Source of the DNA: Pseudomonas sp.
GTDB lineage: Bacteria; Pseudomonadota; Gammaproteobacteria; Pseudomonadales; Pseudomonadaceae
DNA: 64,000 nt
Direction: 5' to 3'
Assembly: GCF_002796985.1 (NCBI RefSeq)
Contig: NZ_PEKX01000007.1
Coordinates: forward strand, 796,284-860,283
Shown in pieces: positions 9,027 to 17,665 of the stretch; within the stretch, counting starts at the first letter, position 1; each line of letters begins with the position of its first letter. Position numbers and translations under genes: made by a program. The notes beneath the pieces are model-generated. The model saw only the letters and a program-made list of their open reading frames with translations. It had not been told where the DNA came from and ran no database searches.

Positions 9027-10532
9027 ATGTCTTTCAATATCGGGCTCAGTGGTATCAAGGCCGCTTCCAGTGACCTCAACACCACCGGCAACAACATCGC
9101 CAACGCCAGCACCGTGGGCTTCAAGCAGTCCCGCGCGGAGTTCTCCGACGTCTACGCGGCGTCCGTGCTGGGTAGCGGCAGCAACCCGGTGGGCAGCGGC
9201 GTGCTGCTCTCCAACGTGTCGCAGTTGTTCAACCAGGGCACCATCGATTCGACCCAGAACGCCCTGGACATGGCCATCAACGGCAACGGCTTCTTCGTCA
9301 CCAGCAACAACGGCGCGGTGAGCTACACCCGTGCCGGCTACTTCGGCACCGACAAGAGCGGCTATGTGGTCGACAACAACGGCTACCGCCTGCAAGGCTA
9401 CCCGGTGAACGCCCAGGGCCAGCTGCAGAGTGGCGTGGTCGGCGACCTGCGCATCGAGACCTCGAACCAGGCGCCCAAGGCCACCAGCCAGGTCAGCCAG
9501 ACGGTCAACCTGAACTCCACCAACACCACGCCGACGGTCACCCCGTTCAACTCGAGCGACCCGACCACCTATAACTCCTCGACCTCGGTGAACATCTATG
9601 ACAGCCAGGGCAATGCCCATGTCATGACCCAGTACTTCACCAAGACCGGGGCGAACACCTGGGCCATGAACGTGCTGGTCGACGGGCGCAACCCGGCCAA
9701 CCCGGCCGACGACAGCACCGCGATTAGCTCGGCAACTACGGCCGCTGCCGCCACCGGCGCCACGCCTGCCAGCGTTGCCGCTGCGGTTGCCGGCTCGGGC
9801 GCCACGCCTGCCGCGATTGCCGCCGCCAATGCCGCCGCTGCCGCCACCGGCGCCACCCCGGCCAGTGTGCTGGCTGCCGTCAGCGGCATGGGTACCAGCC
9901 CGTACCAGGTCAACCTGACCTTCAGCCCGGCGGGCCAACTGCTGACCCAGACCCCGGTGGATAACGGGACCGGCGATGCCTTCACGGTCAATCCTACCGA
10001 CGGCACCCTGGTCATGGGCGACTGGGTTCCGGCCATCTCCGACGGCAAGACCCCGGCCACCTGGAGCGCCAACGGCGCCACCGCGAACACCGGCGGAATT
10101 GCCCTGGACATCCGCAAGTCGACCCAGTACGCCACCGCCTTTGCGGTCAATGCCGTCAACCAGGATGGCTACACCACCGGCCAGCTGTCGGGCCTGGAGA
10201 TCGACGACGAAGGCAATATCTTCGCCCGCTACACCAACGGCCAGTCCAAGGTGCAGGGCCAGGTGGTGCTGGCGAATTTCGCCAACGTCCAGGGCCTGAC
10301 CCCGATCGGCAAGACTTCCTGGGTGCAGTCCTCGGAGTCCGGCGAGCCGGTGGTCGGCACGCCGCGCTCGGGTACCCTCGGAGCCTTGCAGTCGGGCTCG
10401 TTGGAAGCCTCCAACGTCGACCTGTCCAATGAACTGGTGGACCTGATCGTCGCCCAGCGCAACTATCAGGCCAACGCCAAGACCATCCAGACTGAAGACG
10501 CGGTCACCCAGACCATCATCAATCTGCGTTGA
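9027..10532 (+). CDS. flgE: Flagellar hook protein FlgE
   Basis: A 501-residue hook subunit. The N-terminus (MSFNIGLSGIKAASSDLNTTGNNIANASTVGFKQSR) and the C-terminal VDLSNELVDLIVAQRNYQAN region are the conserved coiled-coil parts. The middle is the variable surface domain. Residues about 228-292 form an Ala/Thr-rich insert with three imperfect copies of ATGATPASVAAAV, which looks like a lineage-specific expansion. It is the last gene of flgBCDE and is followed by a terminator. Hook length would be set by FliK, encoded at 41968. Confidence 0.97.
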   Translation: MSFNIGLSGIKAASSDLNTTGNNIANASTVGFKQSRAEFSDVYAASVLGSGSNPVGSGVLLSNVSQLFNQGTIDSTQNALDMAINGNGFFVTSNNGAVSYTRAGYFGTDKSGYVVDNNGYRLQGYPVNAQGQLQSGVVGDLRIETSNQAPKATSQVSQTVNLNSTNTTPTVTPFNSSDPTTYNSSTSVNIYDSQGNAHVMTQYFTKTGANTWAMNVLVDGRNPANPADDSTAISSATTAAAATGATPASVAAAVAGSGATPAAIAAANAAAAATGATPASVLAAVSGMGTSPYQVNLTFSPAGQLLTQTPVDNGTGDAFTVNPTDGTLVMGDWVPAISDGKTPATWSANGATANTGGIALDIRKSTQYATAFAVNAVNQDGYTTGQLSGLEIDDEGNIFARYTNGQSKVQGQVVLANFANVQGLTPIGKTSWVQSSESGEPVVGTPRSGTLGALQSGSLEASNVDLSNELVDLIVAQRNYQANAKTIQTEDAVTQTIINLR

Positions 10533-10601
10533 CGCCGCCGTCTCCGCCTCCGCATAAAAGGGAGGCGGGCGGCGAGCCCCGCGCCGGTATCACGGCGCAG
10601 G

Positions 10602-10631
10602 CGGCAACTTTCCCCTTGCCGGTGGCGGCAG
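10602..10631. promoter_or_regulatory. Candidate activator site upstream of the flgF promoter
   Basis: CGGCAA at 10602-10607 and TTGCCG at 10616-10621 face each other, with a near match at 10626-10631. The same hexamers occur upstream of flgB. The distance to the -24 element is about 105-120 bases, a normal enhancer position. Confidence 0.35.
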
Positions 10632-10653
10632 ACCGTCGCCGCCAACGGCTTCC

Positions 10654-10682
10654 GAGGGCCCCTTCTGGGGCTCTTTCTTTTT
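10654..10682 (+). terminator. Rho-independent terminator after flgE
   Basis: The stem GAGGGCCCC / GGGGCTCTT (one G-U pair) with loop TTCT is followed by a T-rich run to 10682. It separates flgBCDE from flgFGHIJKL. Confidence 0.78.
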
Positions 10683-10725
10683 ATAAGCCTTTATATATCA
10701 GCCGCTTGCGGGTTATTCGCGACTC

Positions 10726-10741
10726 TGGCACGGCACTTGCT
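10726..10741 (+). promoter_or_regulatory. Sigma-54 promoter of flgFGHIJKL
   Basis: TGGCACGGCACTTGCT fits the -24/-12 consensus exactly, 44 bases before the flgF start codon. Confidence 0.93.
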
Positions 10742-10784
10742 CTATCGCTTTCAAGACAACCCGTACGCGGGTCTGGAGGATTCG

Positions 10785-11534
10785 ATGGACAAGATGCTTT
10801 ACGTCTCCATGAGCGGTGCAAGCCAGAACACCCTGGCCATGCGCGCCCACGCCAACAACCTGGCGAACATCTCCACCAACGGCTTCCGCCGTGACTTCGA
10901 GCAGGCGCGTTCGATGCAGGTGTTCGGCGACAGTTTTCCGTCGCGGGTCTACGCCATGAGCGAACGTCCGGCCACCGACTTCTCCGCCGGCAGCCTGCAG
11001 GAAACCGGGCGTGACCTGGACGTGGCAGCCAAGGGTGATGCCTGGATCGCCGTGCAGGCGCCCGATGGCGGCGAAGCCTACGTGCGTACCGGCAGCCTGG
11101 AAATCGACGCCCTCGGCCAACTGCGCACCGGCGACGGTTTGCCGGTGATCGGCAATGGCGGGCCGATTGCCGTGCCGCCGCAGGAAAAGATCGACATCGG
11201 TGAGGACGGCACCATCAGCATCCGCGGCCTGGGCGACAACCCCAACGTGGTGGCCGAAGTGGACCGTATCAAACTGGTCAGCCCGGACCCGAAGCAGTTG
11301 GAGAAGGGCGCCGACGGCCTGGTGCGCATCAAGCAGCAGCCCGGCCAGCCGGCGGTGCAGGCCGACGCCAACGCCCAGGTCGAATCCGGCTTCCTCGAAG
11401 CGAGCAACGTCAACGCGGTGGAAGAGATGACCTCGATCCTCTCGCTGTCCCGCCAGTTCGAGCTCCACGTCAAGATGATGCGCACCGCCGAAGACGATTC
11501 GGCGGCCATGGCGCGTGTTTTGCAGTTCAGTTGA
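10785..11534 (+). CDS. flgF: Flagellar proximal rod protein FlgF
   Basis: A 249-residue rod protein with the N-terminal MDKMLYVSMSGASQNTLAMR and AHANNLANISTNGFRRDFEQ region and a C-terminal rod helix (SGFLEASNVNAVEEMTSILS). The start at 10785 is chosen because TGGAGGA at 10774-10780 lies at the right distance and because an upstream in-frame ATG at 10737 overlaps the sigma-54 promoter itself. It is the first gene of the flgFGHIJKL operon, and its product sits between FlgB/C and the distal rod FlgG. Confidence 0.96.
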   Translation: MDKMLYVSMSGASQNTLAMRAHANNLANISTNGFRRDFEQARSMQVFGDSFPSRVYAMSERPATDFSAGSLQETGRDLDVAAKGDAWIAVQAPDGGEAYVRTGSLEIDALGQLRTGDGLPVIGNGGPIAVPPQEKIDIGEDGTISIRGLGDNPNVVAEVDRIKLVSPDPKQLEKGADGLVRIKQQPGQPAVQADANAQVESGFLEASNVNAVEEMTSILSLSRQFELHVKMMRTAEDDSAAMARVLQFS

Positions 11535-11602
11535 TTTAGAGCCTGATTAGAACCTGATTAACCGTTCGAGGCGCCACGAATCCGGCGTCCGAGGAGATCG
11601 AC

Positions 11603-12388
11603 ATGCTTCCGGCACTTTGGGTCAGCAAGACCGGTCTGTCCGCCCAGGACATGAACCTGACCACCATTTCCAACAACCTGGCCAACGTCTCGACCACCGG
11701 CTTCAAGCGTGATCGCGCCGAGTTCCAGGACCTGCTGTACCAGATCAAGCGCCAGCCCGGTGCCAACTCCACCCAGGACAGCCAGCTGCCCTCGGGCCTG
11801 CAACTGGGTACCGGTGTGCGCATCGTCGGCACGCAGAAGAACTTCACCGAAGGCAGCCTGCAGACCACCGACCAGCCGCTGGACATGGCGGTCAACGGTC
11901 GCGGCTTCTTCCAGGTGCTGATGCCCGACGGCACCGTCGGCTACACCCGTGACGGCAGCTTCCACCTGAACTCCGATGGCCAGATCGTCACCGCCAACGG
12001 TTACGCGCTGGAGCCGGCCATCGTCGTGCCGAACGAAACCCAGACCTTCACCGTTGGCCAGGACGGCACCGTCTCGGTGACCACCAACGGCAACGCGCAG
12101 CCGCAGATCATCGGCAACCTGCAGACCGCCGATTTCATCAACCCGGCCGGCCTGCAGGCGATCGGCAACAACCTGTTCCTGGAAACCGGCTCCAGCGGCG
12201 CGCCGCAGGTCGGCACCCCGGGCCTGACCGGGCTGGGCACGGTGCAGCAGAACACCCTGGAAAACTCCAACGTCAACGTGGTCGAGGAGCTGGTGAACAT
12301 GATCACCACCCAGCGCGCCTACGAGATGAACTCCAAGGTCATCTCCACCGCCGACCAGATGTTGTCGTTCGTCACCCAGAACCTCTAA
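11603..12388 (+). CDS. flgG: Flagellar distal rod protein FlgG
   Basis: A 261-residue distal rod subunit. It starts MLPALWVSKTGLSAQDMNLT and carries the SNNLANVSTTGFKRDRAEFQ segment followed by the FlgG-specific residues that stiffen the rod. The C-terminal helix (LENSNVNVVEELVNMITTQR) is intact. Length is typical. A CGAGGAG ribosome binding site precedes the start. The 68-base gap after flgF has no terminator, so it is read with the operon. Confidence 0.97.
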   Translation: MLPALWVSKTGLSAQDMNLTTISNNLANVSTTGFKRDRAEFQDLLYQIKRQPGANSTQDSQLPSGLQLGTGVRIVGTQKNFTEGSLQTTDQPLDMAVNGRGFFQVLMPDGTVGYTRDGSFHLNSDGQIVTANGYALEPAIVVPNETQTFTVGQDGTVSVTTNGNAQPQIIGNLQTADFINPAGLQAIGNNLFLETGSSGAPQVGTPGLTGLGTVQQNTLENSNVNVVEELVNMITTQRAYEMNSKVISTADQMLSFVTQNL

Positions 12389-12457
12389 TCCCCAAGGAAT
12401 ACCCGGGCCTGCGGGCCCGCTGATCCCGTAGTCGCTCTCCCCGAGAGGTAGCTGTAG

Positions 12458-13150
12458 ATGAACCGTTCCCACCTCCTTCCGCTGCTGGCCATCGCCACGC
12501 TGGCAGGGTGCGTGAGCCCGCCGCCGAAACCGGACGATCCCTATTACGCTCCGGTGCTGCCGCGTACCCCCATGCCGGCTGCGCAGAACAACGGTTCGAT
12601 CTACCAGTCGGGTTTCGACAACAACCTCTACGGGGACCGCAAGGCCTTCCGCGTGGGTGACATCATCACCATCACCCTCAACGAGAAGACCCAGGCCAGC
12701 AAGAAAGCCAGCGCCGACATCTCCAAGGACAGCAAGACCAAGATGGGGCTGACCTCGATGCTGGGCAGCGGCCTGACCACCAACAACCCCATCGGCGGCG
12801 CCGACCTCAGCCTCTCCGCCGAATACGGCGGCTCGCGCGATGCCAAGGGCGACAGCCAGGCCGGGCAGAGCAACAGCCTGACCGGTTCGATCACCGTTAC
12901 CGTGGCCGACGTCATGCCCAACGGCATCCTCGCCGTGCGCGGCGAGAAGTGGATGACCCTGAACACCGGCAACGAGCTGGTGCGCATCGCCGGCATGATC
13001 CGCGCGGACGATATCGCCACCGACAACACCGTCGCTTCCAACCGGGTCGCCGATGCGCGCATCACCTACTCGGGCACCGGTGCGTTCGCCGATGCGAGCC
13101 AGCCGGGCTGGTTCGATCGCTTCTTCCTCAGCCCGCTGTTCCCGTTCTGA
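12458..13150 (+). CDS. flgH: Flagellar L-ring lipoprotein FlgH
   Basis: A 230-residue outer-membrane lipoprotein that forms the L ring around the distal rod. The lipoprotein signal peptide is clear, with lipobox LAGC and the acylated cysteine at residue 18. The body contains the conserved FRVGDIITITLNEKTQASKK segment and a C-terminal aromatic end. It works with the P ring (FlgI), encoded immediately downstream, as the outer bushing for the rod. Confidence 0.97.
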   Translation: MNRSHLLPLLAIATLAGCVSPPPKPDDPYYAPVLPRTPMPAAQNNGSIYQSGFDNNLYGDRKAFRVGDIITITLNEKTQASKKASADISKDSKTKMGLTSMLGSGLTTNNPIGGADLSLSAEYGGSRDAKGDSQAGQSNSLTGSITVTVADVMPNGILAVRGEKWMTLNTGNELVRIAGMIRADDIATDNTVASNRVADARITYSGTGAFADASQPGWFDRFFLSPLFPF

Positions 13151-13164
13151 GCAGGGTGAATGTC

Positions 13165-14328
13165 ATGGCCATTGTAGGAGCGAGCTTGCTCGCGAAGTTC
13201 TCTGCCAAAGGTGTTCGCGAGCAAGCTCGCTCCTACATCTTCCTGCTGCTCTGTGCATGGCTGGTGATTCCGGCGGCTCATGCTGAGCGGCTCAAGGACA
13301 TCGCCACCATCCAGGGTGTGCGCAACAACCAGTTGATCGGCTACGGCCTGGTCGTCGGCCTCAATGGCACGGGCGACCAGACCACCCAGACGCCGTTCAC
13401 CCTGCAGACCTTCAACAACATGCTGGCGCAGTTCGGCATCAAGGTGCCGGCCAACGTCGGCAACGTGCAGTTGAAGAACGTCGCCGCGGTGTCCATCCAT
13501 GCCGACCTGCCGCCGTTCTCCAAGCCCGGCCAGGTCATCGACATCACCGTGTCGTCCATCGGCAACGCCAAGAGCCTGCGCGGCGGCAGCCTGCTGATGA
13601 CCCAGCTCAAGGGCATCGACGGCCAGACCTACGCCGTGGCCCAGGGCAACCTGGTGGTCGGCGGCTTTGACGCCGAAGGCCGCGACGGTTCCAAGATCAC
13701 CGTCAACGTGCCGTCGGCCGGTCGTATCCCCGGCGGCGCTACCGTCGAGCGCTCGGTGCCGAGCGGCTTCGACCAGGGCAACACGCTGACCCTGAACCTC
13801 AACCGCCCCGACTTCACCACCGCCAAGCACATCGTCGACCGCATCAACGAACTGCTCGGCCCGGGCGTCGCCCAGGCCGTGGATGCCGGCTCGGTGCGCG
13901 TCAGCGCGCCGCTGGATCCGAACCAGCGGGTGGACTACATGTCGGTGCTGGAAAACCTCGACGTGCAGGCTGGCGAAGCGGTGGCGAAGGTCATCATCAA
14001 CTCGCGCACCGGCACCATCGTGATCGGCCAGAACGTGCGCGTGTCGCCGGCCGCCGTGACCCACGGCAGCCTGACCGTGACCATCACCGAAGACCCGATC
14101 GTCAGCCAGCCCGGCCCGTTCTCCAACGGCCAGACCGCCGTGGTCCCGCGTTCGCGGGTGAACGCCGAGCAGGAAGCCAAGCCGATGTTCAAGTTCGGCC
14201 CCGGCACCACGCTGGATGAAATCGTCCGTGCCGTTAACCAGGTGGGCGCCGCGCCCGGCGACCTGATGGCGATTCTCGAAGCCCTGAAACAGGCCGGCGC
14301 GCTGCAAGCCGACCTGATCGTGATCTGA
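13165..14328 (+). CDS. flgI: Flagellar P-ring protein FlgI with a REP-derived signal peptide extension
   Basis: A 387-residue periplasmic P-ring protein. The mature part begins at ERLKDIATIQGVRNNQLIGY, and the rest matches FlgI to the end. The start at 13165 follows a GCAGGGTGA element. The predicted signal peptide has 40 residues, and its first half (residues about 4-24) is encoded by a divergent REP pair at 13173-13237. The hydrophobic core YIFLLLCAWLVIPAAHA follows, so export should still work. The protein is about 18 residues longer than the usual FlgI. No later Met lies before the hydrophobic core in frame, so the REP sequence is really translated unless an unusual start is used. Confidence 0.95.
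   Translation: MAIVGASLLAKFSAKGVREQARSYIFLLLCAWLVIPAAHAERLKDIATIQGVRNNQLIGYGLVVGLNGTGDQTTQTPFTLQTFNNMLAQFGIKVPANVGNVQLKNVAAVSIHADLPPFSKPGQVIDITVSSIGNAKSLRGGSLLMTQLKGIDGQTYAVAQGNLVVGGFDAEGRDGSKITVNVPSAGRIPGGATVERSVPSGFDQGNTLTLNLNRPDFTTAKHIVDRINELLGPGVAQAVDAGSVRVSAPLDPNQRVDYMSVLENLDVQAGEAVAKVIINSRTGTIVIGQNVRVSPAAVTHGSLTVTITEDPIVSQPGPFSNGQTAVVPRSRVNAEQEAKPMFKFGPGTTLDEIVRAVNQVGAAPGDLMAILEALKQAGALQADLIVI
13173..13237. repeat. Divergent REP pair inside the 5' end of flgI
   Basis: GTAGGAGCGAGCTTGCTCGC at 13174 is mirrored by GCGAGCAAGCTCGCTCCTAC ending at 13236. This is the common Pseudomonas REP palindrome, also present near 19049 and in the 43365 array. Confidence 0.93.
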
Positions 14329-14338
14329 GGACGCCGAC

Positions 14339-15595
14339 GTGGATGCCAAACTGCTTTCCGGCGCTGCTCCTGGAACCAAGAGCTCCGGGACTAATTCCGG
14401 GGCCTACACCGACCTCAATCGCCTGGCGCAGCTGAAGAACGGTTCCGGCCGCGACAGCGAGGGCAACATCCGCAAGGTGGCCCAGGAATTCGAATCGCTG
14501 TTCATGAACGAAATGCTCAAGTCCATGCGCTCGGCCAACGACGTGCTGGCCGAGGGCAACTTCATGAATACCTCGACCACCAAGCAGTACCAGGAAATGT
14601 ACGACCAGCAGCTGTCCGTCAGCCTGTCCACCCAGGGCCGCGGCATCGGCCTGTCGGACGTGCTTACCCGGCAGTTGTCGAAGATGAATGGCGGCAAGCA
14701 CAGCGGCGCGGCGAATCCCTTCGCCCAGGTCGCTGGCGCTCATTCGAAACTCAACAGCACCGCCAGCTGGCCGTCCACCACCGGCGTGAACGCCAGTGGC
14801 AAACCCTTGCCGCAACCCGAGCAGGGCCGTGACGACTCCAAGCTGCTCAATGCCCGTCGCCTGGCACTGCCGGGCAAGCTCGCCGACCGCGTGATGGCTG
14901 GCATCGTCCCGGGCGCCGCCCAGTCGGAAGAGCAGGGCAAGCCCCTGGCCGGCAACGACTGGCAGACCGCCAAGTCCTTCGCCAACGCCGTGCGGGACGT
15001 GGACGCGGCGGCCGCCGCCATTTCCGCCTCCGCCTCAGTCGGGGACGTCAGCGCTCGCCGCGACGCCCAGCCGTCACGGGCGCCGGGCAAGTCGGCCTTC
15101 GCCTCGGCGGACGAGTTCGTCTCCACCCTGTTGCCCATGGCGCAGAAGGCCGCCGAACGCATCGGCGTCGATGCCCGTTACCTGGTGGCCCAGGCCGCCC
15201 TGGAAACCGGCTGGGGCAAATCCATCATTCGTGACCAGGACGGCTCCAGCAGCCACAACCTGTTCGGCATCAAGACCGGCTCCCGCTGGGGCGGCGACTC
15301 CGCGCAGGCGCTGACCAGCGAGTACGAGAACGGCAAGAAAGTGAAGGAAGTCGCGGCGTTCCGCTCCTACGACTCCTTCGAGCAGAGCTTCAACGACTAC
15401 GTGAGCTTCCTGCAGAACAACGACCGCTACTCGGACGCCCTGGACTCCACCCGGCGCCCCGAACAGTTCATGAAGGAACTGCAGCAGGCCGGCTATGCCA
15501 CCGACCCGAACTACGCCCGCAAGGTGTCGCAGATCGCCCGGCAGATGCAGGTCTACCAGGCGGTCGCCGCGGCGGACACCCCGCCCCTGGGATAA
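14339..15595 (+). CDS. flgJ: Flagellar rod-capping protein and peptidoglycan hydrolase FlgJ
   Basis: A 418-residue bifunctional protein. The N-terminal rod-capping domain covers residues about 35-115 (EFESLFMNEMLKSMRSAND). A poorly conserved linker follows, then a C-terminal glucosaminidase/muramidase domain (residues about 260-400) with the catalytic glutamate region AALETGWGKS and SSHNLFGIKTG. It opens a hole in peptidoglycan for the growing rod. GTG at 14339 is the start; the only nearby ATG (14343) is out of frame. It follows flgI by ten bases. Confidence 0.96.
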   Translation: MDAKLLSGAAPGTKSSGTNSGAYTDLNRLAQLKNGSGRDSEGNIRKVAQEFESLFMNEMLKSMRSANDVLAEGNFMNTSTTKQYQEMYDQQLSVSLSTQGRGIGLSDVLTRQLSKMNGGKHSGAANPFAQVAGAHSKLNSTASWPSTTGVNASGKPLPQPEQGRDDSKLLNARRLALPGKLADRVMAGIVPGAAQSEEQGKPLAGNDWQTAKSFANAVRDVDAAAAAISASASVGDVSARRDAQPSRAPGKSAFASADEFVSTLLPMAQKAAERIGVDARYLVAQAALETGWGKSIIRDQDGSSSHNLFGIKTGSRWGGDSAQALTSEYENGKKVKEVAAFRSYDSFEQSFNDYVSFLQNNDRYSDALDSTRRPEQFMKELQQAGYATDPNYARKVSQIARQMQVYQAVAAADTPPLG

Positions 15596-15607
15596 GGACA
15601 AAGAGCG

Positions 15608-17644
15608 ATGAGCGATCTACTTTCCATTGGCCTGTCTGGCCTGCGTTCCAGCCAGACTTCGTTGACGGTGACCGGCCACAACATCACCAACGTCAACACG
15701 CCCGGCTATTCCCGTCAGCAATCGGTGCAGCAGAGCGGCATCCCGCAGTACAGCGGCGCCGGCTACATCGGTTCGGGCAGCCAGGTCGTGGACGTGCGCC
15801 GGCTCGCCAGCGACTACCTGTTCTCGCAGGTGCGCACCGCCACCAGCCAGGCCAATGAACTGAGTGCCTTCCAGGGCCAGATCGAACAGCTCGACTCGCT
15901 GCTCTCCGATACCACCACCGGCATCAGCCCGGCGCTGCAGAAGTTCTTCGCCGCGCTGCAGACCGCCGCCGCCAACCCGTCGGCTACCGAAGGCCGCGAG
16001 GCGCTGCTGGCCGAGGCGCAGGGGCTGTCGAAGTCGTTCAACACCCTCTATGACCAGCTGGACAAGCAGAACAGCCTGATCAACCAGCAGCTCGGCTCGC
16101 TGGCCAGCCAGGTCAACTCGCTGGCGTCCAGCGTCGCCAGCTACAACGACGCCATCGCCAAGGCCAAGGCCGCCGGCGGGCAGCCCAACGACCTGATCGA
16201 TGCCCGCGAGGAGACCATCCGCAAGCTCTCCGAGCTGATCGGCGTGCAGGCCGTGCCCCAGGACGACAGCTCGGTCAACCTGTTCATCGGCACCGGCCAG
16301 CCGCTGGTGGTGGGCACCAGCACGTCGGCGCTGCAGGTCGTGCCGGGCACCAATGACCCGAGCCGCTACGAAGTGCAACTGGTCAGCGGCAGCGCCACCC
16401 AGACCATCACCACGCAGATTTCCGGTGGGCAGATGGGCGGCCTGCTGGCCTACCGCGACACCGCGCTGGATGCCTCGTACAACAAGCTCGGGCAGATCGC
16501 CCTGACCTTCGCCGACACCGTCAACAAGCAGCTCGGCCAGGGTCTGGACCTCTCCGGCAATGCCGGCAGCAACCTGTTCGGCAACATCAACGACCCGAGC
16601 ATCGCGCGCCTGCGCGTGCTGGCGCAGTCGACCAATACCGGCACGGTGGATGCCCAGTTGCAGATCACCGACACCAGCAAGCTGGGCGCCAGTGATTACC
16701 GGGTGGAGTACGACGGCACCAAGTTCACGGCACGCCGCCTGAGCGACAACGAGCCCATCGACGTCACCGTCACTTCCAGCGGAGTACCTGCCACCTACAC
16801 CCTGAACTTTGCCGACAAGGACGGGGCGAAGCAGGGCTTCACCATGACCATGAACGCACTGCCGCCGGCGGGCGACGGCTTCACCCTGCAGCCGACCCGG
16901 CGCGGTGCGGCGGACATCAGCACGGTGCTGACCAAGGGCGATCAACTGGCCTTTGCCGGCACCGCGCGCAGCGAGTCCACCACCAACAACCGCGGCACCG
17001 GTTCCATTGGCCAACCCAAGCTCGTCGGCGGCCCGTCGCCGATCAACACCGGCGACCTGCAGAACCTGTTCGGCGCCAACGGCCTGAAGCTGAGCTTCGA
17101 CGCCACCGGCAACAGCCTGACCGGCACCTTGCCAGCGGGCGCGACCCTGAGCTACGTGTCGCCCTCGACGGGTGGCCTGACCTCCGGGCAAACCAACACC
17201 GTGCGCCTGGACTACACCGACCCGGGCAGCGGCAACAGCTACAGCTACGAATTCACCCTGAGCGGCGTGCCCCAGGCCGGCGACAGCTTCACGGTCGGTA
17301 TGAACACCAAGGGCATCTCCGACAACAGCAATGCCCTGGCGCTGTCCGGCCTGCAAAGCAAGGCCACCGTGGGCGGCACCGGCAGCACCGGCGCCTCCTA
17401 CAACGACGCCTACGGCGGCCTGGTGGAGCGCATCGGTACCCTGACCGCGCAGGTGCGCAACAACGCCGACGCCAGCAACACCGTGCTCAATCAGGCCCAG
17501 AACAACCGCGATTCGCTGTCGGGCGTGAACCTGGACGAAGAGGCCGCCAACCTCATCCAGTTCCAGCAGTACTACAGCGCGTCGGCCCAGGTGATCCAGG
17601 TCGCCCGATCGCTGTTCGACACCCTGATCGGCGCGTTCCGCTGA
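15608..17644 (+). CDS. flgK: Flagellar hook-filament junction protein FlgK (HAP1)
   Basis: A 678-residue hook-associated protein with the N-terminal LLSIGLSGLRSSQTSLTVTG and VTGHNITNVNTPGYSRQQSV segments and the C-terminal NLDEEAANLIQFQQYYSASA helix. The central region is the variable exposed part and accounts for its larger size compared with enteric FlgK. It forms the junction between hook and filament with FlgL. It is exported unfolded by the flagellar apparatus, normally with the FlgN chaperone, which is not in this window. Confidence 0.96.
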   Translation: MSDLLSIGLSGLRSSQTSLTVTGHNITNVNTPGYSRQQSVQQSGIPQYSGAGYIGSGSQVVDVRRLASDYLFSQVRTATSQANELSAFQGQIEQLDSLLSDTTTGISPALQKFFAALQTAAANPSATEGREALLAEAQGLSKSFNTLYDQLDKQNSLINQQLGSLASQVNSLASSVASYNDAIAKAKAAGGQPNDLIDAREETIRKLSELIGVQAVPQDDSSVNLFIGTGQPLVVGTSTSALQVVPGTNDPSRYEVQLVSGSATQTITTQISGGQMGGLLAYRDTALDASYNKLGQIALTFADTVNKQLGQGLDLSGNAGSNLFGNINDPSIARLRVLAQSTNTGTVDAQLQITDTSKLGASDYRVEYDGTKFTARRLSDNEPIDVTVTSSGVPATYTLNFADKDGAKQGFTMTMNALPPAGDGFTLQPTRRGAADISTVLTKGDQLAFAGTARSESTTNNRGTGSIGQPKLVGGPSPINTGDLQNLFGANGLKLSFDATGNSLTGTLPAGATLSYVSPSTGGLTSGQTNTVRLDYTDPGSGNSYSYEFTLSGVPQAGDSFTVGMNTKGISDNSNALALSGLQSKATVGGTGSTGASYNDAYGGLVERIGTLTAQVRNNADASNTVLNQAQNNRDSLSGVNLDEEAANLIQFQQYYSASAQVIQVARSLFDTLIGAFR

Positions 17645-17665
17645 TAGCTGACGAAGGATTCGACC

